Shown here piece after piece: positions 15,396-26,210 of a stretch of 64,000 nt of DNA. Each line of letters opens with the position of its first letter. Within the stretch, counting starts at the first letter, position 1. The notes under the pieces are model-generated. The model had not been told where the DNA came from. It did not search any database and saw nothing but the letters and a program-made list of their open reading frames with translations. Made by a program: the position numbers and the translations under genes. The stretch comes from Aristolochia californica (Eukaryota > Streptophyta > Magnoliopsida > Piperales > Aristolochiaceae): assembly GCA_029961685.1 (NCBI GenBank), contig JARWKL010000001.1:60251314-60315313 (forward strand), given 5' to 3'.

Positions 15396-18300
15396 ATGGA
15401 CGTAGAATTCTGGACTTCTATGGTTAATTCGGCCAAGCACATCTCTGTTATGCAAGCCACCAGGCTCAACTCAGGTTTGTTGCGATTTTAAGCTACTTCA
15501 TAGACTCTTGCAATTTGACGAAAAGGTGGTTGCCGTTTTTGCAGTTCAACTGGAGATGACTTCTTTTTTTTGTTCCCGGACTTCAAATTCTCTTATTCGA
15601 GTGAGTTTGTTATCTGGGTTCCAGTTGTCTGACTGTGTTGAAACCATTAGGCTAAAAGGCTCGAACCTCTTAGGAAAACAACCCCACGGATCTTATACAA
15701 GGACTGGCCCGGTCGATACAAACACAAATTCCAATACTCTCCCGCACGGGAAAACCCGTGGACAAATTCACCGGAAAAACCCGGGACAAATTCACCAGAA
15801 ATACCTGGGACAAAATTCGGTGGGAGCGGGACTCGAACTCGGGACCAACCTGCTCTGATACCATGTTGAAACCAGTTGCGCTAAAACCTCGAGGTATTAG
15901 TGAGAGGCGCAACAGGACCTTATACAAGGATTGGCCCGAGTGATACAAATACGGTTCCACATGGTAGGATTGGACCACTTCCTTCCTTCTCTCTGTCTGC
16001 AGGCGTCGGACAAAAATCCTCGCCGCAGACGTCGGACGAGGACATCTGTTCGAGAAATGTATGAGAATATGGGAAGCCAAGCTGGCATGCAGGGCCTCCC
16101 ATTGAATCCTCAGCCTAACCCCTTTGGGAATACCTTCTATGATGCTGGATCAGGACTCATCCGAGGTGGATTAGGAGCTTATGGTGAACGAATTTTGGGT
16201 TCAAGCTCTCAGTATGTGCAAAGCAATATAAGCAGATACTTCTCTGATCCCCAGTACTACTTTCAAGTGAATGACCAGTATGTGAGGAACAAGTTGAAGG
16301 TGATCTTGTTCCCGTTCCTACATAGAGGTCACTGGACAAGGATAACAGAGCCAGTGGGAGGCAGACTCTCCTACAAACCTCCTATCTATGATATAAATGC
16401 TCCTGACTTATACATTCCCTTTATGGCTTTTGGGACCTATGTAGTTCTTGCTGGCTTTTTGTTGGGCATTCTTGGAAAGTTTACTCCTGAAGCTTTGAGT
16501 ATGCAATTTGCAACAGGGCCTTATACAAGGATTGGCCCGAGTGATACAAATACGGTTCCACATGGTGCGGTGAACGTGGAACCGTATTTGTATCACTCGG
16601 GCCAATCCTTGTATAAGGTCCTGTTGCGCCTCTCACTAATACCTCGAGGTTTTAGCGCAACTGGTTTCAACATGGTATCAGAGCAGGTTGGTCCCGAGTT
16701 CGAGTCCCGCTCCTATTGAATTTTGTCCCAGGTATTTCTGGTGAATTTGTCCTGGGTTTTTCCGGTGAATTTGTCCACGGGTTTTCCTGTGCGGGGGAGT
16801 GTTGGAATTTGTGTTTGTATCGACCGGGCCAGTCCTTGTATAAGATCCGTGGGGTTGCTTTCCTACCAAGGTTCGAGCCTTTTAGCGCAATGGTTTCAAC
16901 AGACTGTTGTGCCGGGACTGTTTCAGAATCGTTTTTTTTTTTTTTTTGGAGGATTATGCGAGTGGAGGGGGATGTTTGATTTTTTTTATGTTTGGATTTC
17001 GATTTCTGTGGTTTGTGTTTATAGTCGTACTGAGTTAAAAGTTAGGTACTTTCTTTTGTGGTTTGTGATAACAAAAATCTTGCATATATTAGTTTGCAGA
17101 AGAGGTTTCTTAAGTGGTTAGTCATTTTGGGATAAGGCCTTGGACCCAATTTAACATGTCCTTTAATGTGGTGCCTCATACTATTTTTGAATATTTTCCT
17201 CTTTATGTCAATGATTTTTATTCAGATACAGAGTTGGCTTATTGTATTCGGTCATGTTTGTATCCGATAACGGAGTTCCCACCTAAAATGAGACATGAGA
17301 TCCGTGTCATTGACATGGTGATGGATGGGAAGATTACCAAAATTATTATGGTACAAGGCAAATCGCTGCTGGGAGCAGTACCTTAGTTTTTTTTTTTTTT
17401 TTTTTTGTCTTTTCCTTTTTTTAGTTGGAAAAAGCAAATAGTTAGTCATAGATTGAGGATACGTTATTTCTGAAGGACATGTCAGCTCCCAGTTAAAAGC
17501 ATGGGATGATTTCTCTATATGTAAACTGGTTTTAGCTTTGGAAGGATGTGTTGCAAGAATGTCTACTACAAGGTATTTGGGGGGCATATTTTAACTTGTA
17601 AGACTCTTGACTAGGTCTTATTATATTTTTTGCCTTCTTTAATTAGTTCACGTACATTGTAACTAAGAAGGAGAAAGTTTACATTATATGTAGATCAATA
17701 TTTCATTGTAACTAAGAAGGAGAAAGTTTACATTAGATGTAGATCAATATTTCTGTGGAGTGATAACTAGAAGATTACGTAGGAACTTGCCACACATTGC
17801 CCCTGGTGAGGTTGGAAGGGTAGAGATTTTGTTTAAGTCCATGAGTTGGAGATTGAGGTGTTGTACCAATAAGTGAGGAGCGTATAGATGAAGGAGAGGA
17901 GCTTGAGAAGCAAAAGGATTGAGCTATCTCTCATATGAGGCAAATAAGGATGCAAAGAAAGCAGACCATAAACTAGAGGGTTGAGCTCAAATAGTTAAGG
18001 TTTCTAGACTTTCACTTGGGTTACTGGGCTTGGAAGTGGACTTTTGAACTTGAGGAGCATGTTGGGTGCAGCCAGCAGAGCTGAACAGTCCATGAATTCT
18101 AAAAAGAAGCTTCTCCACATCAATGATGAACAAGCTTGCTGATTAGTCACACATCCTTTTTATACAAATCTCTAGTCTTTTACTTGCCTTAATCAAAACA
18201 TTTACATAGATGCCAAAATCTTACTTACCTTTTTATAGTTGTTTTTGCATTCGGACTGTTTGTATACACTAGGACTTAGTAATATCATTATATAATACCT

Positions 18301-21300
18301 TTACTGACAAGTTTTTATGGTATTAATGAAGTAATTTGCAAGTCAAGCATGAAAGGTGAGTATGACACCCTTGTACCTTTTTGGCATGACAAGCCTATGG
18401 GATGCTTTATTCAAGTGACTAGGTGTTATTCTTATCCAAGTGAAAATTGAATTACTGTTCTTATCCTCTTGTATGGAGTTGCAAACCCTATAACAAGTTT
18501 TTAACCGATGAGCACTTAACAATTCAGCCAAGTAAAAAAGCCTGCATTGCAATGGAATGGGACCAGGTTCTTCTGATATCATTCCTTGAAGCTATTTATC
18601 TGTTTATTTCTTAGAAAACCATGTCTAATGTTGCTTTTTTTTATTTTTTTGTGCAAACCTTACATGTAGAGATGAACACTTTATACCATATTTTTTCAGG
18701 CTGGCCAATTTTGTTTCCATTTGACTGAATTCTTGTATAGTAGTTGCTGACAACATGGGTAATTCATTATTTCAGCCATGTGGTCTAATATTTTTCAGAA
18801 TATGAATTTCTTGATTGTTCTTGATGAGGAACAAAAATCCTCATTTTGCTCCTTTCCGTCATTTCTTGGCTCCCAACTGGAAAACATTCATGTTTCATGT
18901 CTGTGGGAATAAAATGGGCCATAATAGATAGATGTTGTCTTGATTTATGAAATGCGTCCACCATAAGAGAGGGGGGACGGACATAATACTATTTTTTTCC
19001 TTTCTAAAAGTATGGAAAACTTAAAAACATTCATGAAGGAAGATAAATTAAGCCTTTGTTTCAATAGCCATGTGCCAGGTTTCTAGTGCGGGGTCTTGGG
19101 TCAAGTCTCACCATGGTTTGGGGTCTAGTGCGTGTGTGTATGTCATTATATTCAAAACAAATTGAAGCTTTTTGGAAATTTTCTTCAGCTATTTCTGCCT
19201 TTTTGCGTTATGCACTGTAATCTTCAATGTCAAATAACTTTATTGCGTTATGCACTGTAATCTTCAATGTTAAACTTAAATCACCAAACGTTAATCAGCT
19301 GGTGTGTGACCTGATACCTTTTTTATCCACAGAAACTTACCTGTGCCTGGATGATTCTGAAGGAGATGATGATCTGCAGTCTTGCTTCCCATGCCCCTTC
19401 TGTTATGGGGATATTGAAGTTCCTCTCCTCTGTACCCACCTGCAAGAAGAACACTGCTTTGATGTGAAAAATGCGGTAGAAAACTGTCCTAGACCTACTT
19501 GTGTTAGTCAAGCAAGCTCACATCTTGGATTTGAGAGTCCAAAATTTCATGAATCTATTACAACATATGATGCATAATTTTTGTATATTTTCTGGATGTA
19601 TGAAGTACATACTTGGTTCTGTATTATATTTTGCACAAGAACACTCTTCTATCATTCTAATGTTTGAATATTTCTACTTCTATAACTGTTTATGGCCTTA
19701 AATGCCATTAGCATTTGTAGTTAAGTTTATAAATTCATTGATTACAGCATCGTTTTCACAGTATTGCACATGGGCAGCTTGATATCATGAATAAATTCTT
19801 GATCTAGTTCCTTTAGTGTTTTGGTCTCCCAACAGTGCAAATCATGACATTAGAACCTTGTATGCTGTTTTAGGTATGTCCTGTATGTGCAGCAAATTTA
19901 GGGAAGGATATGATCGAACACTTCACTGTGCAGCACTCACATCTATTAAAGGTACCTCTCCCAAGCTAAGAAGTTCTTTTTTTGGTGACTTTTAGAGAGG
20001 TATTTATGTGCTTGGACTGTTCTTCTGGTGTATGCAGAGGAGGAGGAAATTGCAACGAACAGGCCTATGGACTAATTCGGGTGTCAGTAAGGAGTTACAA
20101 GAACTAAGCTCCTTTATTGGCATTACTGCCAGTAACAGAAGGAACACAACTGATGATGCCCCTGATCCGTTGCTTTCACCCTTTCTGTGTGGTTTGGTTC
20201 TTCCAGATGTCAAGAGTAATCAGGAAGCATGCCTAGAGGATGATAAAGTTGCTTTAATTGCATCAGACTCAAAGAGGTAGACAGCTTTTTGCCCCTTTTC
20301 AGCAAACTTATAATATTAACTTGTACTTCGCAAAAAAAAAAAAAAAAAAACAAAGTCTGGAGAAGCTGAATGGATTAAGTTGAGACCTGTACAGAACTTT
20401 CCAACTGTAGCTAACTTTGTTTTCCCCTGTTCCTCATGACTCGTTATATTGCCATTGACTTCCCTTGTTCCTCATAACTCATGATATTCTCATGGACTTC
20501 AGGCAGAGAAATAAAGTACTCAAGAGCTAAATGGAGCATTATTAGTAGGCCTTCATGCAGTACTGTGTTGTATTTAGGCAAAATTCAAACATGTGAAATC
20601 GATTCCCTCCTCACTTTTGAATGAAGCACTTACATCCACTTAAACATGTTATTTATTGTTACCTTCTCTTGCAAAAGACACTAACAAGATCCCAGATGTT
20701 AGAACTTCGTCAAATAAATCCAACTCCTGGTTCATATTTTTCCATCTATCCGTCAAGAGCATGTTTTGTTGTTTTCGGTATATATTTTCCTCAAAGTCAA
20801 TAACATCATCCACATTTTTGTAACACTACGTCTTATATTAGTCATTGTTTTCATCTTCTTTTGCACTTTTCTGTTTATTTATACTAGAGTATCAATCATG
20901 TTTTCCCATCTATCCGTCAAGAGCATGTTTTGTTGTTTTCAGTATATATTTTCCTCAAAGTCAATAACATCATCCACATTTTTGTAACACTACATCTTAT
21001 ATTAGTCATTGTTTTCATCTTCTTTTCCACTTTTCTGTTTATTTATACTAGAGTATCAATTTATTGGAAATATCTTTATGTTAAACAAAAAATCACCTGA
21101 GGCATCATTTGGTCAACTGTGCAGTAATAGATAAAAAAAGGTAACATGAGCTGTTTCCCATCTGCTAGCAGTTAATTCCTTGCTTAAGATTGGTCCTTCC
21201 TACCAACTGTCCTTTCAAACTGGAACATTTTCTTGTTCTATGTTGATAAAACTGGATAGTAACATGTAAACCCTTGGGAGCAGTGCCATTTTATTGTTGT

Positions 21301-21926
21301 TGGAAAGAAATTTCTCACATGAAAAAATGAGTTAAAGATCTTAGGTTTATTAGTTAAGAAATAGGGTTTCTAACTTGGCTAGTCATTTTGAAATGGGCCT
21401 TGGACCCAATTTCTAACATGGTATTAGTGCTAGGTTTTCACGAGAGGGAGTGTTGGAAAGATTTTTTGTACTTGGAAAAAAAAATGAGTCTAAAGATCTT
21501 GGTTTTATTAGTTGGAAAAGATGGTTCCTAACTTGGCTAATCATTTTGGGATGGGCCTTGGACCCAACTTCTAACAATTATCTTCCACATAATCTTCACT
21601 TTCTTGGATGAAACAAAAGGTTTAATACTGTGAGTGGTTTGTGTTGACTCTAACTCTATTGATAGACAAACACACTTCTTATGCAGTAACATAAGATAAA
21701 TCTTCATCAACTTTTCTGAGGCAGAATCATCTAAAACGAAGGATGCAGAAACTCTTGTTCAACAACTTTTCCTTAGTTTTTCACATGGTTTCTCAATTCC
21801 TCTGTATGATTTTGTGACTGCAGCTCGGGTCAATCTGTGCCTGATGCGGTTCCAGAGCAGGCTGATGAAGAAGCAAGGGAGAGAGCTGCATTTGTTCAGC
21901 AGTTACTGCTTGCAACCATTTTCTAA
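15396..21926 (+). CDS. Di19: Di19 (drought-induced 19)-type zinc-finger protein
   Basis: Five coding exons: 15396-15474, 19333-19475, 19874-19951, 20038-20276 and 21824-21926, giving 213 residues in continuous frame. The N-terminus (MDVEFWTS) and the acidic stretch before the fingers fit Di19 proteins. Two zinc fingers are visible: C47, C50, H62, H67 and C76, C79, H90, H95. A basic nuclear-signal-like RRRKLQR follows. The Di19 C-terminal domain ends in AAFVQQLLLATIF. Family knowledge: Di19 proteins are nuclear stress-responsive factors, some activated by Ca2+-dependent protein kinases. Intron 1 is 3.86 kb and carries a composite retroelement with a YIF1 fragment. Intron 4 carries another small LTR element. 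Whether the insertions affect splicing is unknown. The family call is secure; the exact paralogue is not. Confidence 0.9.
15636..15961 (-). mobile_element. TRIM element, left copy (miniature LTR retrotransposon)
   Basis: About 326 bp. LTRs are at 15636-15736 and 15864-15961 (about 100 bp each, clearly similar). Reading the minus strand, the LTR ends in CAACA and is followed at once by the initiator-Met-tRNA primer site TGGTATCAGAGCAGG (complement of 15849-15863). A purine-rich tract (complement of CTCTCCCGC) precedes the other LTR. There is no coding capacity. This is the classic layout of terminal-repeat retrotransposons in miniature. Confidence 0.85.
15966..16510 (+). pseudogene. YIF1: YIF1 (HRF1 family) fragment captured between TRIM copies
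   Basis: The start codon at 16057 opens about 151 residues of a YIF1-type protein, including PQPNPFGNTFYDAGSGLIRG, SRYFSDPQYYFQVNDQYVR and KPPIYDINAPDLYIPFMAFG. The match then stops at 16510, where LTR sequence begins. Full-length YIF1 is about 270 residues with several membrane segments; only the N-terminal part and the first membrane helix remain. It acts with YIP1 in ER-Golgi vesicle traffic. The captured part has no intron and includes a 5' UTR-like stretch, so it may derive from mRNA. The frame stays open into the TRIM to 16719, giving a chimeric 220-residue reading frame. Confidence 0.85.
16511..16561 (-). mobile_element. Partial TRIM LTR (51 bp)
   Basis: This is a direct copy of 15911-15961, the last 51 bp of the left TRIM LTR, joined to the end of the YIF1 fragment. 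With the right copy beginning at 16575 it forms a head-to-head palindrome (about 16511-16625) around a 13-bp spacer. Confidence 0.8.
16575..16901 (+). mobile_element. TRIM element, right copy
   Basis: LTRs are at 16575-16672 and 16800-16901. The primer-binding site TGGTATCAGAGCAGG at 16673-16687 follows the first LTR directly, and the polypurine tract GCGGGGGAG at 16791-16799 directly precedes the second. It is an inverted, highly similar copy of the left element. Confidence 0.85.
17101..17156 (+). mobile_element. LTR fragment related to the TRIM at 21.3 kb
   Basis: The segment with TTAGTCATTTTGGGAT and GGCCTTGGACCCAATTTAACA resembles the right part of the LTRs at 21298-21576. No partner LTR is seen here, so it is a solo or broken copy. 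Confidence 0.5.
17656..17752. repeat. Tandem duplication, about 49-bp period
   Basis: Two adjacent near-identical copies of a segment containing CATTGTAACTAAGAAGGAG and GTAGATCAATATTT, inside Di19 intron 1. Confidence 0.85.
19205..19272. repeat. Short tandem duplication, about 39-bp period
   Basis: GCGTTATGCACTGTAATCTT plus CAATGT occurs twice, just upstream of Di19 exon 2. Confidence 0.8.
20741..21068. repeat. Tandem duplication, about 164-bp period
   Basis: Two adjacent copies, nearly identical, start with CCATCTATCCGTCAAGAGCA at 20742 and 20906 and end with TTATACTAGAGTATCAAT. They lie in Di19 intron 4. Confidence 0.9.
21298..21576 (+). mobile_element. Second-family TRIM element with a 32-bp interior
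   Basis: LTRs are at 21298-21418 and 21451-21576, both starting TGTTGGAAAGA and ending in TTCTAACA. The first is followed by TGGTATTAGTGC, a degenerate Met-tRNA primer site. The GAGAGGGAG tract at 21442-21450 directly precedes the second. Flanking pentamers are ATTGT and ATTAT, a likely decayed target duplication. The interior is only about 32 bp. The element lies in Di19 intron 4. Confidence 0.8.
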
Positions 21927-23164
21927 CAATCTGAACACCAGTCAGGTTCATCTGTTGGTGAAGCTTCAGCCTCTGGCAAGTGACCACTTCCTTAATTTAT
22001 GTCATTTATAGTCTATTAGTCTTGCTGTTGTACCATTCTCAGGGAAGGCCTCATATGAAATAGATTAGTGCATTGTAGTTCATCTTTCTGCTGTACTTAT
22101 GAAGGACGATGTAGCAATCTGTCTATTTATATGTGAGAACCACTTACGTAAGAGTAAACAAGGACTCTTTCCACTCTTGCTGATTTGTTGGTCATTATGA
22201 TTCTGTTTAACCATTAGTTTATATTATATTTTTAAAAGGCTTATTCCCTTATCTGTTATTTCATTATCAGTTCTGTTATCTTCATGGGAATACGGAATAC
22301 CCTTACAAGTTCTGTTCAGCACTCTTTGTCTTCCCCAAACAAATCCCATTCACGAGGCAGCTCTAGAATCCAGATTTTTGCAAGAGAATGCAGCTCACAG
22401 TTGATACAAATTATAAAAAAAAAATGAAATTATTCTTTAATATAACACCTTTGAGAAATTGTTTAAAATCTCAGTGATCAAGTGGGCTAATGGGGGGTTA
22501 TTCAACAAATTGGAAATTTGATCTTCATCTTATGCATCTATATGATCTTTATCTTCGAAATGGGTGTTAGTATAGACAATTTTATCTTTGAAATAGGGTG
22601 TTAGTGTGGACAACTTCATCTTTATCTTCATCTTCGAAATTTAAAACCATTGATTTTATTAATTATAAAAATAAGTTAATTAAACCAAGTGTTTGAGTTA
22701 ACAATATTTTAATTACAACTATTAAATCACTAATACAATAGAGTAAATAAAAAATAAATATGATTAATAAATAAAAAGTATTATATTAATAACATAAGAT
22801 AGGTTTTTTACATGGTATTAATTACTAATATATTTTCACAAAATTGAAAGTAATTAATTAATCAAATGCATACTTTAATTATATTTTATTTCCCGAAACA
22901 ATAAAAATGAAAATTAATATAGTAATAAAATTAAAAAAATAATAAATAAATGCATATACAACTTTATTAATAACCTAAAAGAAAAATTATTCAAATAACG
23001 AGTTCGTGCCTTTAATATTAAAATCATCAAGTTACAAGTTTAGTACATATGAACGACACATGTTCAAAAGTAATAACACACAACCATCATTTATCGTTTC
23101 ACATGGAAGTCGATATGGCATCTCGAAATTGTGCGGCTCTTGTGAATTCTAATGCACACTGCCT

Positions 23165-23416
23165 CTAAAAGTTTGTTACTTGGCTACCCTCATCCTCAAG
23201 ACCATCATCTTCGTCGCTGTCTGTATCATCCATTGCACCTTGGACCACATCACCTCCTCCACTAAGCTCGCCACCCAAATCACCATCTTCATCTTCAAAT
23301 ATATCATCATAATCATGTCCACGTATATAATTGTGCAATAAACAAGCATATACAACTTTCACTTGGATCTTAAAAGAAAATGGTGGAGCGCCTTTTAACA
23401 TTTGATATTGAGTCAT
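23165..23416 (-). pseudogene. HARBI1-like transposase C-terminal fragment
   Basis: The minus-strand frame includes YQMLKGAPPFSF, VVYACLLHNYIRG and an acidic tail, matching the end of the DDE nuclease domain of plant Harbinger transposases (LHN-IR motif). After an in-frame stop, a further stretch reading AAQFRDAISTSM resembles the usual C-terminus of these proteins, so the frame is interrupted. The upstream catalytic part is missing. Confidence 0.6.
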
Positions 23417-24660
23417 ATTAATTCAGCTATTTTTGAGTCAGACCTCCTTATCAATGATTACCTAGATTTAGCAATTGTACTATTTCATTCTCTGAGCTCT
23501 TCAGCTGTCTAAAGATTCTTCTACTCATCCTAATACAACTTCGCTCAGATCATAACAAGTAGAATAACATAAGTAGTAGAAATCTCCTTACCTAAAAAGG
23601 CCGAAAAATAAGGCCCTCCTTGCATACAATCCTCTCAATGGGGACTTTTAAGGTTTTTCATACAACCAAAAAATAAGAAAATAGATCATGCTTGATTATT
23701 CCAACTTATACTATCCAAATGGAATCTTAAAAAAGACAAGAAAAGTGCCTAGATAGAATTTAGCATTTTGTTTTCAAAAACCGATGGATAATAATTTGAC
23801 CTCAATGTCTATAATATATTACTCCTCAAACTCGAAAAGTTGGGAGTAAAAGAGTTCCAATCTAGGAGTTGCTAATCAAAATGGGAAGACAAAAGCATGC
23901 ATGTCGGGTATCTATAAATTGGTATCCCACAAACACATGTATGCAAGACACATATTGAAGATTTTTGAGCAGCAACCAAATTGGTATTATGAAAAATTCT
24001 TTGAAGAACAATATATTCTATAAAGTATCAATTAGAAATAAGTATAAGAAAATAAGGAAGAATTCAATTTCTTACAATCAATGCCAATGTAGAACTAGCT
24101 GCATGCAGAAAAAACACGAATGAGAACCCAGTACCATATGCATCAAAAAGGTTGATCAAATTCATATGAAAATAAGATCATAATCTGGTCTGGTTTTCGA
24201 TAACCGATTTAAAAAAAAAAAAGATTCAATCCCATTATGACATACCCACAGAGAGATGTATTGTAAAGCAAAAATATGCTTAAATCAAATAAAAATGTTG
24301 GCGCACATTGGTGTGTCGTTTCTCTCTTTTTGCTTTTCAATTAAGATCCAGCCAACAAAGATTAAAAGCCTGTCACTCGGTACATAAAAAGACATGCTTG
24401 ATTCATTTTGGAGATCCAAAATATTTAGAACGGTTGGTGATTCTAGGTTCCCTTTGCGGGAACTCAGAAAGTTTAACACCTATGAAATAACATCTCTATA
24501 CAAGAGAGAGCTCAAGTATATCTCAAGTAAGTAATAGTATCCGAATAAGAATTAAAAATGCTGAGAGATTAAAAGACAGTAAAATCAGGCACTTGGCAAA
24601 TAATAGCATCGCATTGTATGAGACTTCTTAACTTCCCAAAACCTATCATTCTGAACTTAC

Positions 24661-25190
24661 AGGACAATCCATATTGCCCCAACCAAAGGGAGTGCACCCC
24701 ACAATAAACCACATACGATGGCCACAAATTGTTGAATCCAGTGTAAAACATCTCCTAACTGATCCTGTAACCAAAAAAAAAAAGCAATAAACAAATTACA
24801 AACACTTAGGTAGTGAAGACTGTTGCATTCAACAAGTTAACAGTCTTCAGTCTTCACTCATAACCGTGCAACATCGAAAGAAAATATACTCATATGTTTG
24901 TTGAACACATACATACTTTGTAAAATTTCCACTAAGGCATAAAAAAATCACATATCTAACGGCACGGGAACCAAACTCGAACCACCGACGTCCAGAAAGT
25001 TATCCACAGGTAGCAAACAATACCCAAGATTTAGTTCAAATCAAGTAAAAGCCACAAACCACAAAAAACAAGTGTCGAACTCGCTGCGAGATGCTTTTGT
25101 CAATACCTTGTCCTAGGAATAATTTGGCAAGTTTAAACGGAGAAACGTGACCGTTCTGTTGCAGATGGTGTTTAACGGATTTCCCTTCCT
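24661..25190 (-). pseudogene. RAB5IF-like (Rab5-interacting family) gene relic
   Basis: Complement 24661-24764 is bounded by good splice sites (TTACAG before, GTAAGT after) and reads DQLGDVLHWIQQFVAIVCGL then LWGALPLVGAIW, as in plant Rab5-interacting/RAB5IF small membrane proteins. Upstream on the same strand, about 25107-25190 reads QQNGHVSPFKLAKL and then TTCCTAGGACAAG. In frame with the next exon this reads S-stop-D-K, where relatives have SWDK as I recall them, after a short deletion. The later exons and a start codon were not found. I infer a broken copy, perhaps carried by the surrounding Harbinger-like element. Confidence 0.45.
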
Positions 25191-25539
25191 CCACTGCGTA
25201 GGCAATCAGCAAATATCAAAGAGTGGAAACCGGCAGTTATCTGAGTTGCGTGGATCAAAGGGTCGTTATGACCTCCATTAGCAGCCGAAATTGAGCAGCA
25301 CAACTTCTGGGAACTGCATCCGCTAGGGTTTGACAGAGCAGACAACGATGGAAACAGAGAAATTGAAAGATGTAAAAATTACTGTCAAAGAGATATTACA
25401 TTGATTAAAGGTAAAAACGAGCATCCACTGTCAAGTGGATCTGAACTCTGGAATTGCTCGGTCAACGGGTCAACAGACCTGCTAAACGAAGAGAGTATTT
25501 TAATGCATAGGAAGAAGAGGTTCCCAAATGTTAAAATCA

Positions 25540-25910
25540 AAGCAAATCGAAATCGAAATGGGGAAATCGAACGAAATCGAAAGGTATTTTCGGGGGAAAG
25601 GAGACTAGCCAGAGAGAGAAGGGAGTGGGAGGCCGAAAGGGAGAAGAGAGGGAGGTCGGGAAGGATAAGAGAGAGAGAAGCGAGAGAGAGCGAGTCCAAG
25701 AGAAGAGAGGGAGTCACGGAGACGAGAGAGAGGGTGAGGCCAAGAGAAGACCGAGAGATGAGGTCGGAGACGAGAGGGAATTGAGACGGTGGTCGGAGAC
25801 GAAAATCCAATCGATTTTATGGCAGCAACGACTTCGGGGATGCAAGGAGACGAGAGAGGGAGTGCGGGAGAGAGGAAGAAAAAATGAGAAATGACGACGC
25901 GTGGAGATAG
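25540..25910. repeat. Purine-rich GAGAGG low-complexity tract
   Basis: The plus strand is almost all G/A with GAGAGAG and GGGAG repeats. Open frames on both strands are low-complexity Arg/Glu or Ser/Leu strings and are not credible proteins. Confidence 0.7.
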
Positions 25911-26085
25911 GGGAAACAACTAGCGTCGCCCGTCCTTCAATTCAAAGAAGATCAAACAAGGTCTTCTTCCATATGACAAAAATTAAACCGTGGAGACGAA
26001 GGACCCTTCATCCCCTGCATCGAGATGAAGCTTCATCTGCGCTCCACTAATAACGACTTCAAGTGTTGAAGAGCGTTATACGGTT

Positions 26086-26165
26086 AAAGATCATCTCATC
26101 CTTCTAACGCTTAAAGATCATCTCATCCTTCTAACGCTTAAAGATCATCTCATCCTTCAAGTTGA
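26086..26165. repeat. Triplicated 27-bp repeat next to a homopolymer
   Basis: AAAGATCATCTCATCCTTCT occurs three times in tandem, followed by a poly-C run. Confidence 0.9.
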
Positions 26166-26170
26166 CTAAC

Positions 26171-26171
<1 letters not shown>

Positions 26172-26207
<36 letters not shown>
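26172..26207. repeat. Poly-C homopolymer (36 bp)
   Basis: An uninterrupted run of 36 C residues. Its true length may be uncertain because such runs are error-prone in sequencing. Confidence 0.9.
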
Positions 26208-26208
<1 letters not shown>

Positions 26209-26210
26209 CC

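Larger units (their letters stand above)
15636..16901. mobile_element. Composite TRIM element: two inverted miniature LTR retrotransposons flanking a YIF1 fragment
   Basis: The 1266-bp unit is bounded by the 5-bp direct repeat GACTG at 15631-15635 and 16902-16906, as expected of one integrase-mediated insertion. Both outer ends are the same LTR end (TGTTGAAACC on the left, GGTTTCAACA on the right). The order is a complete TRIM on the minus strand, a YIF1 5' UTR and coding fragment on the plus strand, a 51-bp LTR piece, and a complete TRIM on the plus strand. The unit sits in Di19 intron 1. Confidence 0.85.
22493..26210 (-). mobile_element. Decayed PIF/Harbinger-like element (tentative limits)
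   Basis: The left side GGGGGGTTATTCAAC near 22493 resembles the complement of the right side GTTGACTAACACCCCC near 26161-26176. Both fit the GGG-rich ends of Harbinger transposons. A transposase C-terminal fragment on the minus strand lies inside. The right end runs into a poly-C tract and no clean 3-bp target duplication can be read, so the limits are uncertain. Confidence 0.4.

Noticed and set aside
15045..15455. 136-residue minus-strand frame over the Di19 start
   Set aside because: Antisense to the Di19 leader and exon 1; no homology recognised.
15820..15865. tRNA-like stretch ending CTCTGATACCA
   Set aside because: It is the complement of the retroelement primer-binding site, with no cloverleaf upstream.
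25385..25910. Several 90-140-residue frames on both strands
   Set aside because: They arise from the purine-rich low-complexity tract; composition is not protein-like.
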